A DNA stretch of 27,300 nt, taken from CAZLFQ01 sp964625465 (GTDB taxonomy: Bacteria > Pseudomonadota > Alphaproteobacteria > Rickettsiales > Midichloriaceae). A program made the position numbers and the translations under genes. Positions 14,885 through 23,829 of the stretch are shown here, piece by piece. Location: assembly GCA_964625465.1 (NCBI GenBank), contig CAZVFD010000016.1, forward strand, positions 1 to 27,300, given 5' to 3'. Position 1 is the first letter of the stretch, and the number at the start of each line of letters is the position of its first letter. Under the pieces are notes generated by a model that saw only the letters and a program-made list of their open reading frames with translations, did no database searches and was not told the origin of the DNA.

Positions 14885-15832
14885 TTACTTGGTCAAAAAA
14901 TACCACCTCACCATCCTCTCTAAGCCTTGGTTTAAAGAGGTTTTGGGTTGAAAATTAAGATCTCGTTGAGACTCCGTAATATCTGCATACGTCTCATAAA
15001 CATCACCTTTTTGCATCGGTAGCATGTTTTTGATTGCAGTTTTGCCAGTATGCTTTTCTAGGATGGATATAAAGTTCATCAATGTCTCGGGCTTGTTATT
15101 GCCTAAGTTATATATCTTATGACCCCTTAAAGTAGAGGAAATAGATGCTATTACACCCTCGACGATATCATCTATATATGTAAAGTCGCGCTTGAGATCA
15201 CCATTATTATAAACATCTATTGGTTCACCGTTTAAAATTTTATGAGTAAACTTCATCGGCGCCATATCTGGCCTGCCATATTCGCCGTAAACAGTAAAAA
15301 ATCTTAACCCCACAATATTCATTCCGTATAGATGCGAATATGTATAACTCATCAATTCATCTGAGCGTTTAGTTGCTGCATAAAGAGAAATTGGTTCATC
15401 TACCCTATCAGAGACTGAAAATGGAGTTTTTTTATTTAACCCATATACAGAACTAGAACTTGCATACACGAGTCTTTCGAATCCTATTATTTGTCTACAT
15501 ACTTCGAGGATATTTAAATGCCCGACAAGATTGCTTTGCACGTATGCAAATGGGTTTTCCAAAGAATATCGCACACCAGCTTGAGCAGCGAGGTGGATTA
15601 TAATTTTACAATCACCAACTGCCTTCTGTAACTTAGAAAAATTAGAAATATCGATTTTATGGAATGAAAAAGGTTTATGTTTTTTGAGAATTCTCAAACG
15701 CGCTTTTTTGAGCGACACATCATAATAGCTATTTAGATTATCAATACCAATAACTTCATGCCCCATTTCCAAGAGCTTTTTAGAAACATGGAATCCAATG
15801 AAACCTGCAGCGCCTGTAACAACTATAGCCAT
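14885..15832 (-). CDS. UDP-glucuronate 4-epimerase-like NAD-dependent sugar epimerase
   Basis: This is a 315-residue extended short-chain dehydrogenase/reductase. It has the NAD-binding GAAGFIG (7-13), the acidic residue after strand 2 in IDNLNSYYD, the active-site Ser region YASSSSVYG, and the catalytic Tyr-Lys in YAATK. The stretch GLRFFTVYGEYGRPDMA is characteristic of the UDP-glucuronate 4-epimerase (CapI/GAE) subgroup, which interconverts UDP-glucuronate and UDP-galacturonate for surface polysaccharides. Length is slightly under the usual 330-340. Its ATG directly abuts the stop of the upstream spermidine-synthase-like gene (no spacer), so the two genes form a translationally coupled pair. 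No other polysaccharide genes are visible in the window, so the end product is unknown. Confidence 0.88.
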   Translation of the reverse strand: MAIVVTGAAGFIGFHVSKKLLEMGHEVIGIDNLNSYYDVSLKKARLRILKKHKPFSFHKIDISNFSKLQKAVGDCKIIIHLAAQAGVRYSLENPFAYVQSNLVGHLNILEVCRQIIGFERLVYASSSSVYGLNKKTPFSVSDRVDEPISLYAATKRSDELMSYTYSHLYGMNIVGLRFFTVYGEYGRPDMAPMKFTHKILNGEPIDVYNNGDLKRDFTYIDDIVEGVIASISSTLRGHKIYNLGNNKPETLMNFISILEKHTGKTAIKNMLPMQKGDVYETYADITESQRDLNFQPKTSLNQGLERMVRWYFLTK

Positions 15833-17206
15833 TTACATAACCTTCCTATCGATAGAGTAGCTATTTTTATCATCTGTATAAACCACATCGTCATACAAAT
15901 CTTTTCGATCTTGATAAACGTACATTATGTTAGCATACGTCTGGCCACGGGTATATCCATCTGGAGTCAAAACCTCTCTGCTAAACGGAGAAAAAACACT
16001 AGCAAAGGTATTGTGAATTCGCGTTGAAAATTTATCATCGAAATTTGGTAGGGCAATTATATTTGCGATAACCACACCTTGCTCACCTAAATGATTTTTG
16101 ACATCCATATAAAACTCTCTTGTGGTACATTCTAAAGGCAAAGATAAGACATGGGTATAAGCATCCAAAATTATTAGGTCGTATTTTTCTTGGGTTTTAT
16201 TCAGGAACGCTCTTGCAGACATAGCCACGAACTTCTTATTGTCACCTAGTTTCTTTTTTAAAAATTCTCTCTCTGACACCTTAAGTATTTCTGGATCAAC
16301 ATCAACGAATGTATAATGATTCTGAGAATCATTTAAGCCAATTGTAAACCCTCCTGCACCAATAATAAGTATATTTTTGGAGGTATTATTATTTATAAAT
16401 GACTTTTCTATAAACCTTAAATATGAAAAGTTTTTCTCTGAATCAGTTGATAACCTTGAAGAAAGAGAGCGATTAACTAACATATCTCTGCTTATATCCG
16501 ACTCCTTAATTGCAATCATATTATACGCATTGTTCGAAACAAAATTCAGTTTACCAAAAACACTGACATTTAGAAAAATGCAGAACATCAATGCCAGAAC
16601 TGCAAAATAACTATAAAAATTAAGCACTTTTTTATTCAGCATGACAATGATTAGGAACAATGCTGCAACGACCACACAAACCGTCTTATGCACACCTATT
16701 ACCATCATCAAAACAAGAGTTGTGAATACTGATCCAATGAACGAACCCGAAGTTGAAAAAAACAATATTCTACCCGTTATTTCACTTAATTTTCTTTTGC
16801 TAAAATAGTTACTAATTAGTGGCACTGTCTGCGCTAACAAAAATACTGGATATACGATAAAAACAAGACAAAAAATAGTTGTTTGAAAAATATGATTTTT
16901 AATACCAATATTATTTAATAACGCAAAAAAAATCTCGTGAATAACATATGATAATCCAAATACTAGAAACCAAACCGAAACAACTAGATTCTTATTTAGG
17001 CGTTTCCTAGTTGGAACATCATCTTGAGAACCACCCTTATTATAGCCAAACGCCAATGGCAACAAAACCGCACTTATTATAATTGCCAATACTTCCGTAC
17101 CGTTGCCAACAAATGGCATTAGCAATCTTATCGCCAAAAGCTCTGTTGCCAAAACAACAAATCCTTCGAGGAATATTATAATAAAAAGTAAATTTTCTCT
17201 CTTCAT
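15833..17206 (-). CDS. membrane-anchored spermidine-synthase-like protein
   Basis: This is a 457-residue protein fusing about eight N-terminal membrane helices (residues about 5-220) to a cytoplasmic class I methyltransferase-fold domain of the spermidine synthase type (about 275-450). The nucleotide loop reads NILIIGAGGFTIG, followed by FVDVDPEILKVSE with the cofactor-binding acidic residue, and YDLIILDAYTH. In true spermidine synthases the corresponding loops read GGGDG and DSxDP. The differences suggest it does not make spermidine, and the real reaction is unknown. Such fused integral-membrane forms are widespread but little studied. The weak promoter upstream (17243-17272) separates it from virD4 by 87 bases. 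It is followed with no gap by the sugar epimerase gene, hinting at a shared surface-related task. Confidence 0.82.
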   Translation of the reverse strand: MKRENLLFIIIFLEGFVVLATELLAIRLLMPFVGNGTEVLAIIISAVLLPLAFGYNKGGSQDDVPTRKRLNKNLVVSVWFLVFGLSYVIHEIFFALLNNIGIKNHIFQTTIFCLVFIVYPVFLLAQTVPLISNYFSKRKLSEITGRILFFSTSGSFIGSVFTTLVLMMVIGVHKTVCVVVAALFLIIVMLNKKVLNFYSYFAVLALMFCIFLNVSVFGKLNFVSNNAYNMIAIKESDISRDMLVNRSLSSRLSTDSEKNFSYLRFIEKSFINNNTSKNILIIGAGGFTIGLNDSQNHYTFVDVDPEILKVSEREFLKKKLGDNKKFVAMSARAFLNKTQEKYDLIILDAYTHVLSLPLECTTREFYMDVKNHLGEQGVVIANIIALPNFDDKFSTRIHNTFASVFSPFSREVLTPDGYTRGQTYANIMYVYQDRKDLYDDVVYTDDKNSYSIDRKVM

Positions 17207-17242
17207 CTAACAAAATATTTGGGCAAAAAAACAGCTATTTAC

Positions 17243-17272
17243 ATTATGGCGCGAGTATATAACAGATTACAA
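17243..17272 (-). promoter_or_regulatory. possible promoter for the spermidine-synthase-like/epimerase pair
   Basis: On the minus strand TTGTAA (17272-17267), an 18-base spacer and CATAAT (17248-17243) lie 37 bases before the ATG at 17206. Read-through from the rvh operon is an alternative. Confidence 0.3.
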
Positions 17273-17293
17273 GGAATATCTATATTGCAAATA

Positions 17294-19116
17294 TTATGTT
17301 GCGGTAGCTGCTTCAGTACTACTGCTATCTGCTGTATCTTCAACTGGCTTTTTCTTCGCCATAATTTCCTTAGCTTTACGTGGATCATAAGGTTCTTGTT
17401 GAGGAATCTTAATTGGTTTCAGCAATCTCTTGGTAAAAAATGAATCTTTATAGTAAATGATCTTTTTGGTTTTAATTGGTGGCTTTGACTCAATCAAAAT
17501 AATCTGCTCATCACGCGGCAACATTATAACTTCTTGAGGTAACAATAGCGCACGTTGCGCTTTTGATACGTTCAATGAGCGTGAAGCTGGATTGAAATCC
17601 AAGAATTTAGGCTTACTTGCAGATACTGACTCAACAGTCTTATTACCGCATAACTGTGAAATGAGGTTTGCAGTTTCATAGTTATTCGCAGCAAAGGTAA
17701 TACGGTAAGTCGAGTTTGATAAGAACGAGTTCATTCCTGGTTCTTCGTAAATTCCTTTTAACTGCTGCGTATCTTGAATAATTAGGAACAACCTAACATG
17801 GTAACCACGGAAATAAGCAATACCACTCATGAACTGCTCCATCTTACCTAGAGTTGGGAACTCATCCATCATAAACATCACGCCGTAAGGATCATCTTTA
17901 CTAGGCAGCCTGCGTGCTAAGAATTCAGTAGCCTGCTGATAAAATACTTGCATTAGCGGCTGCAAGCGCTTTAAGTTATCAGGCGTCAAACCAACGTAAA
18001 CTGTGGTAAGTTTCCGCTTAAAATCCATTATGTTAAAATCTGAAGATGCAGTTGCAGTATCAATCAATGGGTTTGCCCAAAGCTCTAAGCTCGAGTTCAT
18101 TGTTGATACCACACCAGATCTCTCCTTATCAGCTTTTTGAAGAAAAGCAGCGATATTCATGTATCCAACTGGATGGAGAGTTTGCCCTAAAGTATCTAAT
18201 GCTACAGCAAGATTATACACGACATCATCACTTCTCATGGTACGCACAACTTCACCAAAGGATTTAACTTTGTCTGGAACCGCAATTAGATATAGCACAA
18301 CCCCTAAAAATAACGAGCGCGCCTCATTTTCCCAAAATTCTTTTTTCGGCATAATTAAGTTGCCAATTTTTTGCACATCATCCACCATTTGCCCTGGCTT
18401 TGGACTCACCCAATCAATCGGATTATAACAATGCGTAAAACCATCTGGATCAGCTGGGCTCCAAACATACACATCTTGCCCCATTTGCTTTCTATAGCCG
18501 CTGGTAAGTTCATAGTTTTCAAGCTTAATATCATGAACGAAAACAGAATCTTTCCAAAACAATAAATTCGGAATTACAAAGCCAACACCTTTACCTGAAC
18601 CTGTTGGCGCAAATAGTAAAGCGTGTTGATAACCTTCTGCGACTAAATATCCTCTATCATCTACTCCTAGTAACATTCCAGTTTTTGATCTCAATCCAGC
18701 TGCTTTTATGTCTGATTCTTCTGCCCATCTAGCATCACCATGTAGCGCCTCTTCTCTTTTAAAAGGCCTTGCTTCATATATACGTTTTCTACTGACCCAA
18801 ACTAAAATACAAATCAGGACAAATGGTGTGATTAGAGAAGCAAAATACTTTGGCACTAAATAGTTATAGGTGTCTAGATCNNNNNNNNNNGCCAATTAGT
18901 AAGAATCCAGCCATAGTAATCAATGACTTTATTAATAGGTTGAAATGATACTAGCCAAACAAAATCAAAGACTATCACTGGCATACCAGGTGTACCAGCA
19001 ACTAGTAATGCAAACATAGTACCAGATAGATGAACTGCAAATATAAATAAAACTACACCGGCAATAAACCAAATTACCCAATTTCTAAATGTATTTGCGA
19101 ATCCATCTCCTCTCAT
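17294..19116 (-). CDS. virD4: type IV secretion coupling protein VirD4 (gap inside)
   Basis: VirD4 is the inner-membrane ATPase that recruits substrates to the T4SS channel. The N-terminal part (19116 down to the gap) has two or three membrane helices: FRNWVIWFIAGVVLFIFAVH, then GMPVIVFDFVWLVSF, and more after the gap in YFASLITPFVLICILVWV. After the gap comes the TraG/VirD4 ATPase domain, with Walker A FAPTGSGKGVGF and Walker B MFMMDEFPTLGKME. The C-terminal tail is Lys-rich and ends in many Ser, Thr and Ala. Ten N at 18881-18890 break the frame, so two open frames appear, but they are clearly one gene of about 600 residues. The ATG overlaps the virB11 stop as ATGA, and GAGG lies seven bases upstream of it. 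It is the last gene of the cluster. Confidence 0.95.
18881..18890. other. assembly gap (10 N) inside virD4
   Basis: Placeholder N between the first transmembrane part and the remainder of virD4. The true number of missing bases is not known. Confidence 0.95.
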
Positions 19117-20111
19117 TTCCCAGCCTCTTTTCTAGCACCTTTAAAATAAACCTCTGAGATGTATCTTCTACCTTTTTCCCCTCTTTTTAACTGCACAACA
19201 ATGTCTACAACATTCAAAATATATTCTTTAATTTCAGCAGGTGGCATGCCAAGTCCTGCTTGCATTACCATTAATTTTAATTGCTCAATCGCCATTGCAG
19301 GCGTGTCTGCGTGCAATGTGGAGATTGACCCTGGGTGACCAGTATTAATTGCACGCAAGAAGCTGAAAGCTTCTGCTCCGCGTAGCTCACCTACTATTAT
19401 TCTATCTGGACGCAAACGTAAACATGCTTCAATAAGGTCTTGAGTAGTTACTTTTGCTCTACCTTGACCACCTTTAGATGCAAGCAAATGCAATCTATTA
19501 GGGTGCATCGCTAAATCAATTTCTCTAGCATCTTCAGCCGTTATCAAACGCTCATCAGTTGGAATAGTTTTAAGCATGGCATTGGTAAATGTTGTCTTAC
19601 CAGTTGATGTACCACCACTTATTATAATGTTCTGCTTGCTTAAAACAGCATGTCTGAGAAAATCTTTGATTTTTTTCTCTTTTAAATACCCATTTAATAT
19701 TGAAATATTCTCATCTACCAATTCTTCAACTGCAGTACTATCAAAAGCACCAATTTTTTCATATCCGTCTAAATCTAATTTCATAGCAGAAGGTTTTCTT
19801 ATCGACATCCCGATTGTTCCAGGTTCGCATGCTGGAGGAATTACAATCTGAATCCTAAAACCTGTTGGCAATGTGGCTGATAGTAACGGTGTTTCTTCAC
19901 TAATTCGCTGATCAGTTGATTGAGCGACTAATAAAGCAAGTCCTTTTAGATGATCAAAGTCGAGTTCAGGAAGGCTCTCGTACCTAATATCGCCCCTTTT
20001 CTCGACCCATGCCTCGTATGGCCTATTGATTGAAATCTCATTAACGCCTTCTTCAGCAAAGATCTTTTTCAAGGGTTCTAAATAGGTCTCAAGAGCCGTT
20101 AAACTATTCAT
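19113..20111 (-). CDS. virB11: type IV secretion ATPase VirB11
   Basis: This is a 332-residue hexameric traffic ATPase of the VirB11/GspE superfamily, acting at the cytoplasmic face of the T4SS and partnering VirD4 and VirB4. The N-terminal domain (about 1-140) is followed by Walker A GGTSTGKT (166-173), the Asp box around AEDAREIDL (192-200), Walker B RIIVGELRGAEA (237-248) and the His box GHPGSISTLHAD (258-269). Length is typical. Its ATG is one base after the virB10 stop and its end overlaps the virD4 start by four bases, so the genes are translationally coupled. All key residues are present. Confidence 0.97.
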   Translation of the reverse strand: MNSLTALETYLEPLKKIFAEEGVNEISINRPYEAWVEKRGDIRYESLPELDFDHLKGLALLVAQSTDQRISEETPLLSATLPTGFRIQIVIPPACEPGTIGMSIRKPSAMKLDLDGYEKIGAFDSTAVEELVDENISILNGYLKEKKIKDFLRHAVLSKQNIIISGGTSTGKTTFTNAMLKTIPTDERLITAEDAREIDLAMHPNRLHLLASKGGQGRAKVTTQDLIEACLRLRPDRIIVGELRGAEAFSFLRAINTGHPGSISTLHADTPAMAIEQLKLMVMQAGLGMPPAEIKEYILNVVDIVVQLKRGEKGRRYISEVYFKGARKEAGK

Positions 20112-20112
20112 A

Positions 20113-21579
20113 CTACTTCACCACTTTTGCAAGAGAGTTCATAGCTATTTGCGGAGGGAATACAATATCTTGGTTAACAAATACATTTATTCTTGCACCT
20201 TGATCCACATAAATAGTAGCTTTTGTACTTAGCGATTCTTCAATAGCCTTCTGCGCGATCTCTTGGAATTTATCAGCGCTTTCCTTTAACTGCGTTGAGC
20301 CGACTGTACCACCTGCAGTGGTTGTAGTTGTGCTTCCATCAGTAGCCTTAGTTTGAGTCTGAGTAATACCCTTATCATTCACATTAGACAATTTATTTGT
20401 GACCGTAGGGATAATATACGAAATCAAGAAAGCAGAAGCTAATTTAGTTAGAGTCTTATCATCTAAGAACCCTGCAACACCAGCTCTTCCTAGAGTATCT
20501 GTACCTGGAGAATTCAATGCGAAATCAATACCATCTGGTCTGATCAACCTACTCCAAGCTACACTTATTCTGGTCTGCCCAGGTTTAAGCTCAACAGAGT
20601 ATGTGCCAATCAATCTTGAACCTTTAGGTATTAACACGGCCTTACCGCTCTCAGCATAAACATCACGAGAGACGATAGCTCTTAATGTACCTGGTAAATC
20701 AGAATTTACTGCCGTCTCTAGAACAGCATTTATAATTTTACCCTGTGCAATAGTACTGTCCAATCTACCTAGATAAGTCGCAGAAACTTGAGATGAACTT
20801 GTTTTTTTCAAAACTTGCTCATTTAATGTGCCGTCTCCAAATCCTAAGAAACCTTCAGTACTTGTCTTTTTGGTAGTTTTTTGATCTTTGCCTTCAGGTG
20901 TAGTGGCATCAGCACCATCTTTCCCTTTCCCGTCAGATGGAGATGACTCACCAGACCCCTTAACCATAATCGCAGACTTTCTGCGATCTTGCAAAGCTCT
21001 CTTCCTAGCCTCTTCCTCTTCTTTTGATGAGAATATACTGCCTGTAGTAGTTTGCGGCGCCACACTTGGGAAAGCTGGCGATATCGAAGGGGTAGACCCA
21101 TCGGTTGGGAATGCTGGCGCTACTGGGCTCGCTGGAATTGGAGCAGGAGGTGGCTCAGGCGGCTTTGGCGTAATCAAAGGTGGTGGCGCCAAAGGTTTTG
21201 GCGTTGGTAATTCTACAGCTTTTGGTATATCTTCCGACTTTGGAATTGATATTGTATTTTTTTCAGCTACAACTTTTTTTTCTTCAATTTTGGCTTTCTC
21301 TTCTTTTTGTACTTGCTGTACAGTTTTCTCCGCAGGCATAAAGAAAAACAGAGCTATAATCCCAAAAAGCACGCATATCACAATCAGAATAGGTTTCTTT
21401 GAACTAGAAAATTCTGGAGCTCCGAAATCTCTCTGTGGCTCAGAGCTTTTATCAAAAATATCTTTTTTATTTGACTCTTGACTTAAGTATGGATCACTTG
21501 GATCAACGTAAAAATCCTGTTGCTGATCATTAGGAGCAGGAGACAAAGATGGCATATTATTATTTTGATCGTCTCTCAT
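20113..21579 (-). CDS. virB10: type IV secretion core protein VirB10
   Basis: VirB10 spans the inner membrane, periplasm and outer membrane and senses ATPase activity to gate the channel. The 488-residue protein has a polar cytoplasmic tail (1-60), one membrane helix (63-81, PILIVICVLFGIIALFFFM), a charged helix (86-106), and a periplasmic Pro-rich linker (about 123-176) with PPP clusters. It ends in the TrbI/VirB10 beta-barrel domain (about 270-488), with the typical SRDVYAESGKAVLIPKGSRL and YVDQGARINVFVNQDIVFP. A Lys/Asp/Gly-rich low-complexity segment (about 195-245) lies before the barrel. The start is backed by a perfect ribosome binding site. The ATG overlaps the virB9 stop as ATGA. Confidence 0.97.
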   Translation of the reverse strand: MRDDQNNNMPSLSPAPNDQQQDFYVDPSDPYLSQESNKKDIFDKSSEPQRDFGAPEFSSSKKPILIVICVLFGIIALFFFMPAEKTVQQVQKEEKAKIEEKKVVAEKNTISIPKSEDIPKAVELPTPKPLAPPPLITPKPPEPPPAPIPASPVAPAFPTDGSTPSISPAFPSVAPQTTTGSIFSSKEEEEARKRALQDRRKSAIMVKGSGESSPSDGKGKDGADATTPEGKDQKTTKKTSTEGFLGFGDGTLNEQVLKKTSSSQVSATYLGRLDSTIAQGKIINAVLETAVNSDLPGTLRAIVSRDVYAESGKAVLIPKGSRLIGTYSVELKPGQTRISVAWSRLIRPDGIDFALNSPGTDTLGRAGVAGFLDDKTLTKLASAFLISYIIPTVTNKLSNVNDKGITQTQTKATDGSTTTTTAGGTVGSTQLKESADKFQEIAQKAIEESLSTKATIYVDQGARINVFVNQDIVFPPQIAMNSLAKVVK

Positions 21580-22319
21580 TCAGCAACCTCCTTATCTTTA
21601 GTCATTAAGGCTTCATTGAAAACATTCACAATATTATTATTAAGTGTTAATTCAAACTCTTTACCTACTGAATTAACAATCACATAATCCCCCCTCTTCC
21701 TAGGCTCAAGAGGTAAAACGCCTTTGTCACTTTTGATAGAAATAGTTGGCAATACTTGTAGCTTGTCATCGAATTTAAAGAATGTATTAACTCCATCATC
21801 AAAAATCTTCACAGGAGCTATTGCATCTGGACCAGTTAATGAGTAATTGAAATTATACGGAACGATTGTTGGAATAATGTCTTTAGTCTCATTTGAAACT
21901 ATATTAGGTCTCGCTTTATCAAAATCTGCTTCTGGAAAAAAGAACCTCACTACGTAAACAAGTTCTTCATCTACAGTGTATGATAACAACTTAGATTGAA
22001 CCTCAAATTGATACGACCTTTTATTAGTCAGAATTGTCATATTAGTTAATATGTTTTCTTCAAGAGGTTTTATAAACAATCTTCTACCAACTGGGGTTAG
22101 TTGCCATGCATAGTTATTACCTACTGAAATCGTCTGGATTTCTTCACCGTCAGCAAATTCTATACTAGTCTGATAACCATAGTGAACAACCAGTCTAAAG
22201 ACATCATTTTCGCTATAGATAAAGGTTTTTATCCTGCTATCCATTGCTATTGGCTTGTTATCGGCAAATGCAAATAGTGGCCAAAGCATTATACTTAATA
22301 AAATTACTACTTGTCTCAT
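21576..22319 (-). CDS. virB9: type IV secretion outer-membrane core protein VirB9
   Basis: VirB9 forms the outer-membrane ring of the T4SS with VirB7 and VirB10. It has a signal peptide of about 19 residues (RQVVILLSIMLWPLFAFA, predicted cut before DNKPIAMDSR), then the VirB9/CagX domain. The N-terminal beta-sandwich has IKTFIYSENDVFRLVVHYGY and an internal strand set ending in SYQFEVQSK. The C-terminal domain has VPYNFNYSLTGPDAIAPVKIFDDG and the ending KRGDYVIVNSVGKEFELTL. I place the start at the ATG at 22319, because AAGG (22327-22330) lies seven bases upstream; the in-frame GTG at 22325 is too close to that site. No VirB7 gene is visible beside it, as often happens because VirB7 is tiny. 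Confidence 0.94.
   Translation of the reverse strand: MRQVVILLSIMLWPLFAFADNKPIAMDSRIKTFIYSENDVFRLVVHYGYQTSIEFADGEEIQTISVGNNYAWQLTPVGRRLFIKPLEENILTNMTILTNKRSYQFEVQSKLLSYTVDEELVYVVRFFFPEADFDKARPNIVSNETKDIIPTIVPYNFNYSLTGPDAIAPVKIFDDGVNTFFKFDDKLQVLPTISIKSDKGVLPLEPRKRGDYVIVNSVGKEFELTLNNNIVNVFNEALMTKDKEVAE
21587..21593 (-). promoter_or_regulatory. consensus ribosome binding site of virB10
   Basis: AAGGAGG on the minus strand lies seven bases before the virB10 ATG, inside the end of virB9. It is the strongest Shine-Dalgarno sequence I noticed in the window and may give VirB10 a higher synthesis rate than its neighbours. Confidence 0.7.
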
Positions 22320-22321
22320 TA

Positions 22322-23071
22322 TCACACCTTGTCATCAGTTATAGTGTATACACTTACATAAAACCCTAGCGGGTTAATATAACGATCTTCTTGATTCAAC
22401 TCTAAGTTTTCCATAGAGCATTCCATTCTTATAAATTTGTCAGCAACTTGTTCAGTTGTATTGTTGCCACCGAATTTTGTAATTAGACGAACTCTAAGCT
22501 GCACCACATAGAAATAAGAAGTTTTACCTTGTCCATCTTTTTTTGTTTTAGTATCAACAATTATTGATTTCAACTCTACTCTTCTAGTTCCTAAATCACC
22601 AAGAGTTGAATATGGGCTTTGTGAATTGAACGGGGAAGTTGCACTACGGAACTGACTGAATGCCTCATCGTTAGACATTAATCTAACAGCTCTCACCATA
22701 TCATTGTAACTGTTGCGATAATATTCTTCGCGCATTCTGACATAGTACCAGATGTAAAAGTTCCTGATAGCTTCATCATCAGCCAATGCTTGACTCGTTT
22801 TTGGAATCACCACAGTTGGAACGCCAGTTTTTGGCTCGATTTCAATTACAAAAGGCTCTATTGTTCTTGAGCTTTTAATAAAGCTAACTCCTGCAGCCAT
22901 AATAGCAACTGCGATAGAAAGTAGAACTGTAGTAAGCACAAAAATATTGCGCTGAACCTGAACCCATTCATATCTATCATTAAACCAGTTTCTTGTAGTC
23001 TGCAGGACATCCTTGGATGGAGCTGCATTTAGGCGCTCTTTAATTTCTTTGATATTTCCTAGTAATCGCAT
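22322..23071 (-). CDS. virB8: type IV secretion assembly protein VirB8
   Basis: VirB8 is a bitopic inner-membrane protein that nucleates T4SS assembly. The 249-residue sequence has a short cytoplasmic region (1-40), one membrane helix (about 42-65, NIFVLTTVLLSIAVAIMAAG) and a periplasmic NTF2-like domain (about 90-249), with the family stretch IRNFYIWYYVRMREEYYRNS and a C-terminal NPLGFYVSVYTI. Length and layout are typical. Rickettsiales often carry two virB8 and two virB9 genes; this cluster has one of each. It begins 22 bases after the sodB stop, so it is probably transcribed with sodB. Confidence 0.95.
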   Translation of the reverse strand: MRLLGNIKEIKERLNAAPSKDVLQTTRNWFNDRYEWVQVQRNIFVLTTVLLSIAVAIMAAGVSFIKSSRTIEPFVIEIEPKTGVPTVVIPKTSQALADDEAIRNFYIWYYVRMREEYYRNSYNDMVRAVRLMSNDEAFSQFRSATSPFNSQSPYSTLGDLGTRRVELKSIIVDTKTKKDGQGKTSYFYVVQLRVRLITKFGGNNTTEQVADKFIRMECSMENLELNQEDRYINPLGFYVSVYTITDDKV

Positions 23072-23093
23072 ACTTTACTCAACTAGTTTATAG

Positions 23094-23723
23094 TTACCTA
23101 CTATTAAAATTATTCTCCGCAAATTCCCAATTTGCAAGGTTTTCTAGAAAAATTCCCAAATAATCTGGTCTACGGTTCTGATAATCAAGGTAATACGCGT
23201 GTTCCCAAACGTCAACAGTAAGTATTGGAACTTGTCCTTTTCCCAGTGGAAGGTCAGCATTTCCAGTTTTAGTGACTTTTAATTTACCTTCTTCTAAAAT
23301 CAACCATGCCCACCCGCTTCCGAATTGAGTTGCTCCTGCTTGTTTAAATTGCTCTTTGAATTGTTCAAAACCACCAAAATCTTTTTCTATTTGCTCTCTT
23401 AATTTGCCTTTTGGCTCCCCTCCACCCTGTGGACGCATAGAATGCCAATAAAATGTATGGTTCCAAACTTGCGCTGCATTATTGAATACTCCTATTTTTG
23501 CTGGATCAGTTTTACTAACTTTAATTATATCCTCAAGGGTCATTGCAGATAATTCGTTATCCTTAACTAAGTTATTTAAGTTATTTACATATGCCTGATG
23601 ATGCTTTCCATAGTGAAAATTAAAAGTGTTCTCTGATATAAATGGCTCAAGCGCATTCATTTTATATGGCAGCGCAGGAAGCGCAAAAGGCATTTTTTCA
23701 TTTTTATGTACAGCATTTAACAT
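23094..23723 (-). CDS. sodB: iron superoxide dismutase
   Basis: SodB converts superoxide to hydrogen peroxide and oxygen in the cytoplasm. The 209-residue protein has the metal ligands in FHYGKHHQAYVNNL (first His), in the second helix HTFYWHSMRPQGGG, and in DVWEHAYYLDYQNRRPDYL (Asp and His). GSGWAWL and the surrounding Gln position in GATQFGSGW are typical of the Fe-type enzyme. The first ten residues (MLNAVHKNEK) precede the usual MPFALPALPY start. I keep the longer start because AAGGAG lies ten bases upstream of the ATG at 23723, while nothing similar precedes the inner ATG at 23693. It sits directly before virB8, which suggests secretion and oxidative defence genes share a transcript. Confidence 0.95.
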   Translation of the reverse strand: MLNAVHKNEKMPFALPALPYKMNALEPFISENTFNFHYGKHHQAYVNNLNNLVKDNELSAMTLEDIIKVSKTDPAKIGVFNNAAQVWNHTFYWHSMRPQGGGEPKGKLREQIEKDFGGFEQFKEQFKQAGATQFGSGWAWLILEEGKLKVTKTGNADLPLGKGQVPILTVDVWEHAYYLDYQNRRPDYLGIFLENLANWEFAENNFNSR

Positions 23724-23733
23724 TTTTAAATTG

Positions 23734-23739
23734 CTCCTT
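23734..23739 (-). promoter_or_regulatory. ribosome binding site deciding the sodB start
   Basis: AAGGAG on the minus strand lies ten bases before the ATG at 23723 and favours it over the ATG ten codons downstream. Confidence 0.55.
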
Positions 23740-23829
23740 ATCTTCTTATGATTAATATAAACTTAAATATTACCTTTAGTGGTATGCATCTATTTTGACA
23801 AGCAAAGATATTAATTAAAGAAAAAATTT

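Noticed and set aside
15833..17206. Assignment as true spermidine synthase (speE)
   Set aside because: The nucleotide-binding and active-site loops deviate from the GGGDG and DSxDP signatures and there is a large membrane domain, so the specific gene name is not justified.
18874..18895. Two separate virD4-like genes at the gap
   Set aside because: The membrane part and the ATPase part are complementary pieces of one protein interrupted by N of arbitrary length; a real split gene is not supported.
20888..21481. A 197-codon plus-strand frame rich in Gly, Ser and Ala opposite virB10
   Set aside because: It is the complement of the Pro-rich linker of VirB10; Gly/Ala-rich shadow frames are expected opposite Pro codons.
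23795..23800. Perfect TTGACA upstream of the NDUFA9-like gene
   Set aside because: No -10 box is found 16-18 bases downstream and only 29 bases remain before the ATG, so I do not call a promoter.
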